A stretch of DNA of 33,689 bases. Source: Methylotenera sp. Its GTDB lineage: Bacteria > Pseudomonadota > Gammaproteobacteria > Burkholderiales > Methylophilaceae. Each line of letters begins with the position of its first letter. Within the stretch, counting starts at the first letter, position 1. The stretch is from positions 1 through 33,689 of the forward strand of contig JAUYAL010000063.1 of the NCBI GenBank assembly GCA_030693535.1, read 5' to 3'. A program made the position numbers and the translations under genes. The notes below the pieces were generated by a model. It had not been told where the DNA came from. It saw only the letters and a program-made list of their open reading frames with translations, and did not search any database. Below, piece by piece: positions 26,729-33,689 of this stretch.

Positions 26729-26766
26729 TAAAAGCCTGACAAAGTTGTTTTTTGTCAGGCTTTTTT
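26729..26766. terminator. Bidirectional terminator between the CBS gene and trhP
   Basis: GCCTGACAAA (26734-26743) and TTTGTCAGGC (26751-26760) form a perfect 10-pair stem with a 7-base loop, flanked by A-run and T-run. It serves the CBS gene on the plus strand and trhP on the minus strand, whose stops lie 26 bases and 9 bases away. Confidence 0.9.
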
Positions 26767-26774
26767 ACTTAATG

Positions 26775-28127
26775 CTACAAATATTTAGCTACCATCGCAT
26801 TCCTTAAATCTTGGGCCGCAACGGGCAGTCGCACAAAATAGCCACTGCCAGAAGCCTCTTGAATGTTCTCGCCTTTCTTATTGAACATCTGCTCAACTAC
26901 TATCTCATGGTTGCCTGATGGATGAATAATCTGCAGACGGTCACCCACACCAAACTTATTGCGTGCTTCAATATCAGCCAGACCTTTTTCAACATCGTAT
27001 GAAACAATATCACCAACATATAAACTGCGGTTTGAAATTGAATATCCTTGTTTGTAATTTTGATGCTCTGCGGTGTGGTGACGTTGATAAAAACCATCGG
27101 TATAGCCACGATTTGCCAAGTTTTCTAAATCACTTAATAAATTCCAATCAAATGGGCGCCCAGCCACGGCATCATCAATCGCTTTGCGATAGTTTTGGCA
27201 AGTACGCGCCACGTAATAGCGTGACTTAGTGCGCCCTTCAATTTTCAATGAATGCACACCCATTTTAACCAAACGCTCTACATGCTCAATCGCACGTAAA
27301 TCCTTGCTGTTCATAATGTATGTGCCGTGCTCATCTTCCAATATCGGCAACAATTCACCCGGACGACCTTTTTCTTCGATGAGATAGACATTATCTGCCA
27401 GCGGGTGGCGAGGTAAACTGCCACAACCTGATAAACTAGATTTCTCCATCTCCGCTTGAAAGTCAAATTCATTCAAGCGGATTACACCCGCTGCATCTTC
27501 AGTGGCATCGTGAACTTTGTAATCCCAACGGCAAGAATTAGTACATGTTCCCTGGTTAGGGTCACGCTGATTAAAGTAACCTGAGAGTAAGCAACGTCCA
27601 GAATAGGCAATGCACAAAGCACCGTGAACAAAGACTTCTAATTCAATTTCTGGGCAAAGCTGACGAATTTCTTCAATCTCATCTAAAGACAATTCACGTG
27701 ACAAAATAACACGCTTTAGCCCCATCGCTTGCCAAAATTTAACCGTTGCAAAGTTGACCGTATTGGCTTGCACCGACAGATGCACTGGCATCTCTGGCCA
27801 TTTTTCACGCACCATTAAAATCAATCCAGGGTCAGACATAATCAGCGCATCAGGTTGCATAGCAATGACTGGCGCCATATCCGCCATATAGGTTTTTACC
27901 TTGGCGTTATGCGGCGAAATATTGCTAGCAACAAAAAATTTTTTACCACGGGCATGCGCTTCTTTGATGCCAATATCAAGGTTTGCCATCGTAAAATCAT
28001 TATTACGCGCACGTAAGCTATAACGAGGCTGACCTGCATAAATCGCATCTGCACCATAATCAAAAGCGGTGCGCATACGGTCTAGGTCACCAGCAGGTGC
28101 TAATAGTTCGGGGCTATTCATTTGCAT
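26775..28127 (-). CDS. trhP: tRNA 5-hydroxyuridine modification protein TrhP (YegQ, U32 family)
   Basis: TrhP belongs to the U32 'peptidase' family, now known in E. coli to be needed for prephenate-dependent 5-hydroxylation of U34 in tRNA. The 450 residues begin PELLAPAGDLDRMRTAFDYGADAIYAG, contain EVFVHGALCIAYSGRCLLSGYF with its two cysteines, and follow with GTCTNSCRWDY, whose two cysteines complete the presumed iron-sulfur site. LKIEGRTKSRYYVA and a C-terminal beta-barrel segment complete the family order. Two candidate ATGs exist (28127 and 28121); the upstream one is given. YjbQ lies 11 bases upstream, so the two may be co-transcribed. Confidence 0.9.
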   Translation of the reverse strand: MQMNSPELLAPAGDLDRMRTAFDYGADAIYAGQPRYSLRARNNDFTMANLDIGIKEAHARGKKFFVASNISPHNAKVKTYMADMAPVIAMQPDALIMSDPGLILMVREKWPEMPVHLSVQANTVNFATVKFWQAMGLKRVILSRELSLDEIEEIRQLCPEIELEVFVHGALCIAYSGRCLLSGYFNQRDPNQGTCTNSCRWDYKVHDATEDAAGVIRLNEFDFQAEMEKSSLSGCGSLPRHPLADNVYLIEEKGRPGELLPILEDEHGTYIMNSKDLRAIEHVERLVKMGVHSLKIEGRTKSRYYVARTCQNYRKAIDDAVAGRPFDWNLLSDLENLANRGYTDGFYQRHHTAEHQNYKQGYSISNRSLYVGDIVSYDVEKGLADIEARNKFGVGDRLQIIHPSGNHEIVVEQMFNKKGENIQEASGSGYFVRLPVAAQDLRNAMVAKYL

Positions 28128-28138
28128 ATCTTTTATGT

Positions 28139-28558
28139 TTATTCACCAATAATTTTAACTAATACGCGCTTCTTTCGGCGGCCATCAAATTCACCGTAAA
28201 AAATCTGTTCCCAAGGCCCAAAATCCAAGCGGCCATCGGTAATCGCCACCACCACTTCACGGCCCATTATTTGGCGTTTCATATGTGCATCGGCATTGTC
28301 TTCGCCTGTATCGTTATGGCGATAAAACTGAAGTGGTTCATGTGGCGCAAGCTTTTCCAACCACTGTGTGTAATCGTGGTGCAAACCACGCTCGTCATCA
28401 TTAATGAATACACTTGCAGTGATGTGCATGGCATTAATTAAAACCAAACCTTCTTTTACGCCACTTTCACGCAAACATTCATTCACTTGTTCAGTTATGC
28501 GAATAAACGCCACACGGGTTGGCGGATTAAACCATAGTTCCTTACGATAGCTTTTCAT
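28139..28558 (-). CDS. yjbQ: YjbQ family protein (UPF0047)
   Basis: This 139-residue protein matches the YjbQ/UPF0047 family (PF01894), linked to thiamine-phosphate synthase side activity. Visible hallmarks: [24 protein letters not shown] near residues 35-58 and a [43 protein letters not shown] segment at the C-terminal half, with its conserved His and Gly-Pro-Trp-Glu. The biological role is not firmly known. The ATG has a GGAG ribosome site, and the gene runs 11 bases ahead of trhP. Confidence 0.88.
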   Translation of the reverse strand: MKSYRKELWFNPPTRVAFIRITEQVNECLRESGVKEGLVLINAMHITASVFINDDERGLHHDYTQWLEKLAPHEPLQFYRHNDTGEDNADAHMKRQIMGREVVVAITDGRLDFGPWEQIFYGEFDGRRKKRVLVKIIGE

Positions 28559-28617
28559 TTTGGCTCTCCAGAATGGGAAATTTGAATTATTCGCGGTATT
28601 TTAACATTGTGCAAAAT

Positions 28618-28641
28618 AAAAAAGGTCTCCACTTGGAGACC
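28618..28641 (-). terminator. Terminator after the SoxYZ-like carrier gene
   Basis: On the minus strand GGTCTCC and GGAGACC form a perfect 7-pair stem around an AAGT loop, followed by six T. It lies 20 bases after the carrier gene stop and before yjbQ. Confidence 0.9.
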
Positions 28642-28660
28642 CTGTTTACATTAGATAAAT

Positions 28661-29467
28661 CTAACCTTTTACATCTATCGCCTGTGTAAAGGATTTACCT
28701 TCATTATCTGTCGCAGTCACTTCTAGTTTACCTGCAGCATCTGGCACAAAGTTAAATTTAAAGTAAGGGTCTTCAGCAGTACCCACACCCACATCTACAG
28801 TCATTAAAGGTTTACCATTATATTTAAACTCTGTTTTGTTGATATAAAACGCTGGCACAAAACCTTGTGAAACTAAATCGCGTTGCAAACCTGTACGCAT
28901 AATATGTTTAATATTAAATGTTGTTATTGCCGCATTGCCTAGCTTAACATCATCCACTTTCAGTTTAATTTTGCCTGCCATCGCACGTACAGCGGCTTCG
29001 TCATTTTCTACCGTGCCGCCACAACCGCCCGCAGCGCGAATTTCACGTGATGCTAAATACAGCTTACCGCTGGCATCCTCACCCACCAAACGCACAAACG
29101 CATCCATTTCAAAACGAATACGCGTAGCTAAATTGAAGTTAGCTACCGAATCTGTAAGGTGATAAGTCGCTGTAAGTGGGATAGGGTTTGCATCAACAAA
29201 CGAATAGAGTTTAACAATTTTTACACCACCCGCTGCGACGTTATCAATCGTGTAAGTAACAGGCACTTGTGCGCCGCTTTCTGCACGTTTTGGTGCATCA
29301 ATTTTAATGAAGTCCACTTCCTTCATATCACGTTTTGCAAAAAATGCTTCTTTCATCACAGGCCAAAGTTTGGGGTCAGCCTCGGCACTGACTGGTGCGA
29401 CAAACACTAATGAAATAGCAGTAGCTAAAAATAGTTTTTTAAAAATCTGATGTGTAAATTGTTTCAT
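28661..29467 (-). CDS. Quinoprotein dehydrogenase-associated SoxYZ-like carrier protein
   Basis: This 268-residue exported protein (signal peptide to about residue 28, ending PVSA) fuses a SoxY-like and a SoxZ-like domain. The SoxY part ends in the motif AAGGCGG with C149, the position at which SoxY carries sulfur intermediates. The SoxZ-like part (about 165-268) carries an immunoglobulin-like fold (IKHIMRTGLQRD, then FKFNFVPDAAGKLEVTATDNEG). Fused forms of this kind occur beside PQQ-dependent alcohol dehydrogenases in methylotrophs. The cargo is unknown and no dehydrogenase gene lies in this window. The frame opens with TTG at 29485; the ATG at 29467 has a GGAG site and a standard signal peptide. 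A CRP-type palindrome lies upstream. Confidence 0.82.
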   Translation of the reverse strand: MKQFTHQIFKKLFLATAISLVFVAPVSAEADPKLWPVMKEAFFAKRDMKEVDFIKIDAPKRAESGAQVPVTYTIDNVAAGGVKIVKLYSFVDANPIPLTATYHLTDSVANFNLATRIRFEMDAFVRLVGEDASGKLYLASREIRAAGGCGGTVENDEAAVRAMAGKIKLKVDDVKLGNAAITTFNIKHIMRTGLQRDLVSQGFVPAFYINKTEFKYNGKPLMTVDVGVGTAEDPYFKFNFVPDAAGKLEVTATDNEGKSFTQAIDVKG

Positions 29468-29566
29468 TTTAATTAGGCTCCACAAACTTTATCGATACAG
29501 AATGTATTATTTAACGCATTCAATAAAAATCCGATGACGTTATCACAACACAAACACAAGTGTCAC

Positions 29567-29608
29567 ATTCTATGGTGTTTCACGTCAATGTATGTGACAG
29601 CGGTCACA
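29567..29608 (-). promoter_or_regulatory. CRP-type palindrome and -10 element upstream of the SoxYZ-like carrier
   Basis: TGTGACAGCGGTCACA (29593-29608) is a perfect palindrome outside its AGCG centre and fits the CRP consensus TGTGA-N6-TCACA. On the minus strand a -10 TAGAAT lies at 29572-29567, giving a predicted start near 29560. The palindrome centre then falls about 40.5 bases upstream, close to the class II activator position (-41.5). No good -35 is present, in keeping with activator dependence. Which CRP-family regulator would bind is unknown. Confidence 0.55.
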
Positions 29609-29640
29609 TTAGAAAATTCAATTGACTGAGATTAGCAAAA

Positions 29641-30030
29641 CTATTCTTTATCCATGTAAAAAAACAACTCTATGCCATTTCCTACTGGGTCTTTAAAGTT
29701 AATTTGTTTTACATTCAACACTGGCAAATCGCGGATCGAATAATCAATATTATGCGCTTTTAAATGTGCTTCAGTTGCAGGCATATCAGTGCAGGTGAAT
29801 GAAATATGGTCAATTGTTGTGAGTACATTAGTCAGCGGTTCACCCTCACCACGATATTCTGCTAAGTGCATCACATGTGTATCGCCAATGTACAACCAAA
29901 AACCACGGCTAGTAAAACCTTCGCGCGGCCCAACTTTTAAGCCCACCACATCGCAGTAAAAGTCTTTAAGTTTAAGCATCGTCTCGTAAGGCGTGCGAAG
30001 GTTAACGTGGTTTAGTTGGGTGACTGGCAT
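29641..30030 (-). CDS. VOC family (glyoxalase/dioxygenase fold) protein
   Basis: This 129-residue protein has the vicinal-oxygen-chelate fold (PF00903). The two half-motifs are visible: LNHVNLRT (about 6-13), followed by a conserved FYCDVVGLKVGPREGF stretch, and IDHISFTCTDM near residues 73-83 with a C-terminal PVGNGIELFF. The histidines in these motifs and the Glu in GIELFF are the expected metal ligands, so metal binding is likely. The substrate cannot be told from sequence. The gene lies beyond the decayed toxin remnant and upstream of the carrier gene promoter. Confidence 0.82.
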   Translation of the reverse strand: MPVTQLNHVNLRTPYETMLKLKDFYCDVVGLKVGPREGFTSRGFWLYIGDTHVMHLAEYRGEGEPLTNVLTTIDHISFTCTDMPATEAHLKAHNIDYSIRDLPVLNVKQINFKDPVGNGIELFFYMDKE

Positions 30031-30039
30031 TGATGACTT

Positions 30040-30165
30040 TTAAGGTTTTAAGTTACGTGCATTTAGCGTTTGCCAATAGGTTGGTCGGCGATGCAAATGA
30101 CCAATCGCTATAACCAAAATCACATTACCCTCAACCACATAAACAACTCAGTAAGGGAAACGCTT
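30040..30165 (-). pseudogene. Remnant of a RelE/ParE-family toxin
   Basis: Read on the minus strand from 30165, the frame gives KRFPY, a TGA stop, then VVYVVEGNVILVIAIGHLHR and RPTYW before a final stop at 30042-30040. FPY-x-VVY...VAHxxRxPxYW is the C-terminal core of RelE/ParE toxins. The N-terminal half is missing, the core carries an internal TGA (30150-30148), and a second TGA lies at 30168-30166, so no intact protein can be made. It follows the antitoxin-like gene in the usual antitoxin-toxin order. Confidence 0.65.
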
Positions 30166-30185
30166 TCATTGACACCGCCTTATGT

Positions 30186-30365
30186 TTATTGAATTTCACC
30201 ATGATGGTAAGCAGTTAAGCGACTTTCTGCCTCACTTACTAATAATGCATCAAGGACAGCATCAGGCTTATCAACCGTGGCAAGCAAAGCATCTATTAAT
30301 TCAATTTTCTCAATAACAGACAGCGTATTAGCTTGCTCAATAATAGTTTGAGTGGTTGTGTTCAT
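30186..30365 (-). CDS. Addiction-module antitoxin-like protein, probably truncated
   Basis: This is a 59-residue ORF on the minus strand, from ATG at 30365 to TAA at 30186, with a GGAG ribosome site. It reads LSVIEKIELIDALLATVDKP near the start and ends SEAESRLTAYHHGEIQ, as in the 'putative addiction module component' family (TIGR02574), which pairs with RelE/ParE toxins. Family members are usually 70-80 residues, with a further segment after the GEI, so the C-terminus seems cut short. With the toxin broken, it may be a free antitoxin. Confidence 0.7.
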   Translation of the reverse strand: MNTTTQTIIEQANTLSVIEKIELIDALLATVDKPDAVLDALLVSEAESRLTAYHHGEIQ

Positions 30366-30402
30366 ACAAACGGCTCCTTTACTTTATTGTTGAATACTTA
30401 AC

Positions 30403-30439
30403 GCAAGCTTAGCTCGCATTGTATACGGACTAAGCTTGC
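30403..30439 (-). promoter_or_regulatory. Operator-like inverted repeat before the antitoxin gene
   Basis: GCAAGCTTAG (30403-30412) and CTAAGCTTGC (30430-30439) are a perfect 10-base inverted repeat with a 17-base spacer. A -10-like TATACAAT (minus, 30425-30418) lies in the spacer, 38-75 bases upstream of the antitoxin ATG. This is the layout of an autoregulated toxin-antitoxin operator. No T-run follows, so it is not a good aspS terminator. Confidence 0.45.
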
Positions 30440-30515
30440 TAAAATGGAATATTTTCGTCAAAATCAAAATAGTACGGTAAGCGGACATAATGACGATGTC
30501 GTGAAGCGAGTGTAT

Positions 30516-32300
30516 TTAAGCCGCTGGATTTTGTGAACGAACTCTAATATGTAACTCTCTCAACTGCTTCTCATCCACCTCATTCGGCGCATTAGTCATT
30601 AAACATTGTGCACGTTGGGTTTTAGGGAAGGCAATCACGTCACGAATCGATTCAGCACCAGCCATCAATGTCACCAAACGGTCTAAGCCAAAAGCCAAAC
30701 CGCCGTGCGGAGGTGCGCCATATTGCAAGGCATCTAACAAGAAGCCGAATTTCTCTTGCGCTTCTTCTTTGCTAATTTTTAGTGCGTCGAATACTTTTGA
30801 TTGCACGTCTTGTTTGTGAATACGCACTGAACCGCCGCCTACTTCCCATCCATTGAGTACCATGTCGTAAGCTTTTGAAAGCGCAGCTCCTGGGTTGCTG
30901 GTGAGTAAATCTTCGTGACCGTCTTTTGGTGCAGTAAACGGGTGATGCAAGGCTGCCCAGCGGTCATTTTCTTCGTCATGCTCAAACATTGGGAAATCCA
31001 CCACCCACAATGGCGCCCATGCGCGGCCATCGACATGGCCTTTATCGTGACCAACTTTAAGGCGCAGTGCGCCTAGCGCTTCGTTCACTACTTTAGTTTT
31101 ATCTGCTCCAAAGAATACGATATCGCCATTTTTTGCGCCTGTGCGGTCGATAATCGCTTGCAATGCGGTGATATGAATATTTTTCACGATTGGGCTTTGC
31201 AGGCCTTCTTCATTGAGTTTAGTCACGTCGTTAATCTTGATGTACGCCAAACCTTTAGCGCCATAGATTTTAACAAAGTCTGTATAAGCATCAATCTCGC
31301 TACGCGCAATGGCCGCACCACCTGGCACGCGCAATGCAGCTACACGCCCGCCTGACATATTCGCAGCGCCTGCAAACACTTTGAAATCTACATCTTTCAT
31401 CACGTCTGACAGCTCAGTGATTTCTAACGTCACACGCATATCTGGTTTATCTGAACCGTAGCGGGTCATAGCCTCATGGAATGACATACGCGGGAATGCG
31501 TCTGGCAAATCTACGTTTTGCACAGATTTCAACATTTGGCGAATCATCTCTTCAACGATGTCCATGATTTGATTTTCAGTCATGAATGATGTTTCTATAT
31601 CCACTTGCGTGAATTCTGGCTGACGGTCTGCGCGTAAGTCTTCATCGCGGAAGCATTTGGTGATTTGGAAGTAACGGTCAAAACCTGACACCATCAATAA
31701 TTGTTTAAACAATTGCGGTGATTGTGGTAAAGCAAAAAACTGACCAGCGTGAACACGGCTAGGCACCAAGTAGTCACGCGCACCTTCTGGTGTTGAACGT
31801 GTGAGCATTGGAGTTTCAACTTCAATAAAGCCGTTAGTATCTAAATAATCCCGCAAGGTTTTAGCTACGCGATAACGCAACAACATGTTTTTTTGCATCG
31901 CTGGTCGACGTAAATCAATATAACGGTGCTGCAAACGCACGGTTTCAGTGAGGTTTTCGTCATCTAATTGAAACGGTGGCGTGAGTGATGCATTGAGAAT
32001 TTCAATCTCAGTTGCAATCATTTCCACTTCGCCTGTTGCCAAGTTGGCGTTAGTTGCGCCTTCTGGTCGCGCATTCACTACACAAGTCACTTTAAGCACA
32101 TATTCACTGCGCACTGCCTCTGCAATCGCAAAGGCAGTTTTTGCATCAGGGTTCACAACAATTTGCGCCAGGCCTTCACGATCGCGCAGGTCGATAAAAA
32201 TAACGCCTCCGTGGTCACGGCGACGGTGCGCCCAACCACATAAAGTAACAGTTTGGCCGATGTGTTCGCGGTTTAAATGGCCGCAGTAATGTGTACGCAT
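30516..32300 (-). CDS. aspS: Aspartyl-tRNA synthetase
   Basis: AspRS charges tRNA-Asp with aspartate. The 594 residues are of the bacterial type: an N-terminal OB-fold anticodon-binding domain ([23 protein letters not shown], about 17-39), class II motif 2 with [20 protein letters not shown], a GAD insertion domain (about 285-420) and motif 3 with [16 protein letters not shown] near the C-terminus. In betaproteobacteria this enzyme often also charges tRNA-Asn for amidation by GatCAB; I cannot determine that here. It follows the DUF502 gene and has no visible terminator of its own. Confidence 0.98.
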   Translation of the reverse strand: MRTHYCGHLNREHIGQTVTLCGWAHRRRDHGGVIFIDLRDREGLAQIVVNPDAKTAFAIAEAVRSEYVLKVTCVVNARPEGATNANLATGEVEMIATEIEILNASLTPPFQLDDENLTETVRLQHRYIDLRRPAMQKNMLLRYRVAKTLRDYLDTNGFIEVETPMLTRSTPEGARDYLVPSRVHAGQFFALPQSPQLFKQLLMVSGFDRYFQITKCFRDEDLRADRQPEFTQVDIETSFMTENQIMDIVEEMIRQMLKSVQNVDLPDAFPRMSFHEAMTRYGSDKPDMRVTLEITELSDVMKDVDFKVFAGAANMSGGRVAALRVPGGAAIARSEIDAYTDFVKIYGAKGLAYIKINDVTKLNEEGLQSPIVKNIHITALQAIIDRTGAKNGDIVFFGADKTKVVNEALGALRLKVGHDKGHVDGRAWAPLWVVDFPMFEHDEENDRWAALHHPFTAPKDGHEDLLTSNPGAALSKAYDMVLNGWEVGGGSVRIHKQDVQSKVFDALKISKEEAQEKFGFLLDALQYGAPPHGGLAFGLDRLVTLMAGAESIRDVIAFPKTQRAQCLMTNAPNEVDEKQLRELHIRVRSQNPAA

Positions 32301-32368
32301 AATGTTAAGTCTTATTGAATAGTCAGTTAATGTTGAATGGTTTATTTTTGTATCTTGTAATTCTTAGG

Positions 32369-32989
32369 TTAATCTTTAAGTAATAATTTAGCTTTAAGGT
32401 TTGCTTTAGGCGCCACTACTCCCATTGAAATAATATATTTCAGCGCTTCGTCTACGCTCATATCAAGCTCGATGATATCTGCGCGTAGCATCATCAAAAA
32501 ATAGCCGCCTGTAGGATTAGGTGTAGTTGGCACATACACGCTCACATAATTACCTTGCAGATGATTCGCTACGTCGCCACCTGGCTGACCAGTGATAAAA
32601 GCAATAGTCCAAGCACCTTGCCTTGGAAATTGCACCAATACAGCTTGGCGAAATGCATCGCCAGAATCTGAAAAAAGCGTGTCCGATACTTGTTTTACAC
32701 TGGCGTAAATAGATTTCACCACAGGAACGCGAGCCAACAGATACTCCCACAACAAAATCAACTTCTTCCCAAAGAAATTGGTCGCAATTAAGCCTGTAAC
32801 AAAAATTATGAGCAGCGTAAGCAAAGCACCAACGCCTGGTATTTCTAGTCCTAACTGCGCTTTAGGTCGCCAACTCACTGGAAGAAGTAATAAACTTTGA
32901 TCCATCATTTCAATTAGGCTTGTGACTACCCACACTGTGATAAACAGAGGCACCAACACTAACAAACCTGTAATAAAATATTTTTTCAT
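32369..32989 (-). CDS. DUF502 membrane protein
   Basis: This 206-residue protein matches DUF502 (PF04367), whose function is unknown. Two hydrophobic segments occur near the N-terminus (YFITGLLVLVPLFITVWVVT and GALLTLLIIFVTGLIATNFF), followed by IPVVKSIYASVKQVSDTLF-type motifs (here VPVVKSIYASVKQVSDTLF), and YVSVYVPTTPNPTGGYFLM is the most conserved family segment. It lies 68 bases upstream of aspS on the same strand and 33 bases after the FmdB-type gene. The three genes fmdB-like, DUF502 and aspS commonly occur together in betaproteobacteria. Confidence 0.88.
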   Translation of the reverse strand: MKKYFITGLLVLVPLFITVWVVTSLIEMMDQSLLLLPVSWRPKAQLGLEIPGVGALLTLLIIFVTGLIATNFFGKKLILLWEYLLARVPVVKSIYASVKQVSDTLFSDSGDAFRQAVLVQFPRQGAWTIAFITGQPGGDVANHLQGNYVSVYVPTTPNPTGGYFLMMLRADIIELDMSVDEALKYIISMGVVAPKANLKAKLLLKD

Positions 32990-33022
32990 GCGCTCAATCT
33001 ATTGAATTTAATGTAGCTTTGC

Positions 33023-33337
33023 TTAATGACAAGCACAGCCTGTTGCACAAGATGCTGGCGAAGCTACAGCATCAGAATTTTTTTCCGAGCCACTCTCCAC
33101 TTTACTTGCAGCAACCTTCCCTTCAGCCTCATTAGTTGAAGCAGGTTTACTACTACCGTTTTTGAAATCCGTGGCATACCAGCCACTACCGCTTAATTGA
33201 AAGCTAGGTGCGGATAACTGCTTGCTAAAAGCTTCAGCACCGCATTCTGGACAGGCTTCTATATTCGCCGCGCTGATTTTGCGCATAACTTCTGCTTTAT
33301 GACCGCAGCTTGAACATTGGTAATCGTAAATAGGCAT
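33023..33337 (-). CDS. FmdB-family zinc ribbon protein
   Basis: This 104-residue protein has the FmdB/CxxC_CxxC regulatory domain (PF09723) at its N-terminus: MPIYDYQCSSCGHKAEVMRK with the first CxxC, then ACPECGAEAFSKQLSAPSF with the second. A Ser/Lys/Glu-rich linker (about 60-95) precedes a Cys/His end (SCATGCACH, three Cys) that could bind an additional metal. The role is unknown; a metal-linked or regulatory function is usually suggested. A TATAAT (minus, 33375-33370) upstream is a likely -10. Confidence 0.85.
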   Translation of the reverse strand: MPIYDYQCSSCGHKAEVMRKISAANIEACPECGAEAFSKQLSAPSFQLSGSGWYATDFKNGSSKPASTNEAEGKVAASKVESGSEKNSDAVASPASCATGCACH

Positions 33338-33369
33338 ATTTTTATGGTAGCTAAAATCTAAAAAACGAA

Positions 33370-33375
33370 ATTATA
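33370..33375 (-). promoter_or_regulatory. -10 element of the FmdB-DUF502-aspS genes
   Basis: TATAAT occurs on the minus strand at 33375-33370, 33-38 bases upstream of the FmdB-type ATG. No consensus -35 is found 16-18 bases above it. The predicted insertion-sequence end lies about 33 bases upstream, so the ancestral upstream region may have been displaced by the insertion. Confidence 0.4.
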
Positions 33376-33407
33376 CCTTACTGACAGCACCAATGCGACG
33401 AAACACA

Positions 33408-33689
33408 TTGATATGAAGACTCCCATCGCTAAACACCAAATACAGATGCTGTAGCGGAGGTTTCTAAGGTCAACGACCAGAGCGCAGGAGTGTTGCCACC
33501 CATACGGCTTACCACGGTCTCACTTAGCGTAGATTGCGTTGCCGCAACCAGTTCGGAGCCTTCCGCCCCTACTTTACCACGAGTAATCCTGCACCGTTTC
33601 TTTTCTTTCTGAATACACTTGCCCGCTAATAACTGCTTAACACCACGCAGGGCAATAACCTTTGCCGCGTTGTGATCAGCATGGTCGGT
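33408..33689 (-). mobile_element. Right end of an IS200/IS605-type element (truncated by window edge)
   Basis: The end of a TnpB gene is followed by a structured tail. On the minus strand CTCC and GCTA of 33459-33452 pair with TAGC and GGAG at 33431-33428 and 33423-33420, an irregular stem; an inner TACAG/CTGTA pair is at 33441-33453. A TCAA at 33411-33408 resembles the right-end cleavage site of IS608-type elements and is my guess for the element boundary. Guide-RNA (omega RNA) transcripts of TnpB systems map to such right ends. Confidence 0.6.
33429..33689 (-). CDS. tnpB: TnpB, RNA-guided nuclease of IS200/IS605 elements, C-terminal part
   Basis: This is the last 86 codons of a TnpB/OrfB gene, open at the right edge and ending in TAG at 33431-33429. 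The first visible residues TDHADHNAAKVIALRG match the RuvC-III motif; the Asp of HADHNAA is the expected third catalytic residue. The zinc-finger cysteines and the first two catalytic residues lie outside. TnpB proteins are RNA-guided DNA endonucleases related to Cas12, helping the element persist. The basic stretch GKCIQKEKKRCRITRGK follows, as often in TnpB tails. No stop interrupts this part; intactness of the whole gene cannot be judged. Confidence 0.85.
   Translation of the reverse strand, partial: TDHADHNAAKVIALRGVKQLLAGKCIQKEKKRCRITRGKVGAEGSELVAATQSTLSETVVSRMGGNTPALWSLTLETSATASVFGV

Noticed and set aside
30427..30515. A short minus-strand ORF after aspS.
   Set aside because: Only about 33 codons from its ATG, without a recognisable ribosome site or family; more likely intergenic sequence before the antitoxin gene.

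Overview
The window is a chromosomal segment of an A+T-rich betaproteobacterium, most likely a methylotroph of the Methylophilaceae (Methylotenera/Methylophilus type). I infer this from the protein sequences, from the ruv-tol gene order, and from a fused SoxYZ-like carrier of the kind found with quinoprotein (methanol) dehydrogenases. No 16S or other decisive marker is present, so the family-level call is an inference. Almost all genes lie on the minus strand and are intact housekeeping genes.

Layout. 1-350: the C-terminal end of an IS200/IS605 Y1 transposase (TnpA) runs in from the left edge, followed by short TTGACCC repeats that resemble the end of an IS21-type element. 542-1168: cutA, an A+T-rich gap, a terminator and tRNA-Ile2 (CAU). 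1188-6059 (minus): a macromolecular-synthesis cluster read rpsU, DUF3144, yqeY, terminator, dnaG, rpoD. 6298-9778: tsaD (+), plsY (-), folB (+), xerD and ogt (-). 9829-12369: the trmD operon rpsP-rimM-trmD-rplS with a readable promoter, a terminator and a perfect hairpin abutting the rimM start. 12417-13767: queE-queC (queuosine precursor). 13776-25201: a long minus-strand run yebC-ruvC-prenyltransferase-ruvA-DUF4349-perM-ruvB-ybgC-tolQ-tolR-tolA-tolB-pal-cpoB. Many of its junctions overlap by 1-13 bases, and it ends in a terminator. 25266-28558: an EamA transporter, a CBS-pair protein, trhP and yjbQ. 28618-30030: the SoxYZ-like carrier behind a CRP-type palindrome, and a VOC protein. 30040-30439: a decayed toxin-antitoxin pair. 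30516-33337: aspS, a DUF502 membrane protein and an FmdB-type zinc ribbon. 33408-33689: the 3' part of a TnpB gene and its structured right end, cut by the right edge.

How the parts work together. The RuvABC resolvasome, the Tol-Pal envelope-division machine and the trmD translation operon are complete as operons here. The regulatory signals readable from sequence are six rho-independent terminators, promoters before cutA, folB, rpsP and the CBS gene, a class-II-like CRP arrangement before the SoxYZ carrier, and an RNA hairpin before rimM.

I found no CRISPR array, prophage, or multi-gene system that I can call new. The most interesting material is small-scale: the TnpB end with its probable guide-RNA region, the rimM hairpin, the CRP-type site, the decayed toxin-antitoxin locus, a UbiA-family gene embedded in ruvCA, and a coupled 30-residue ORF before perM.
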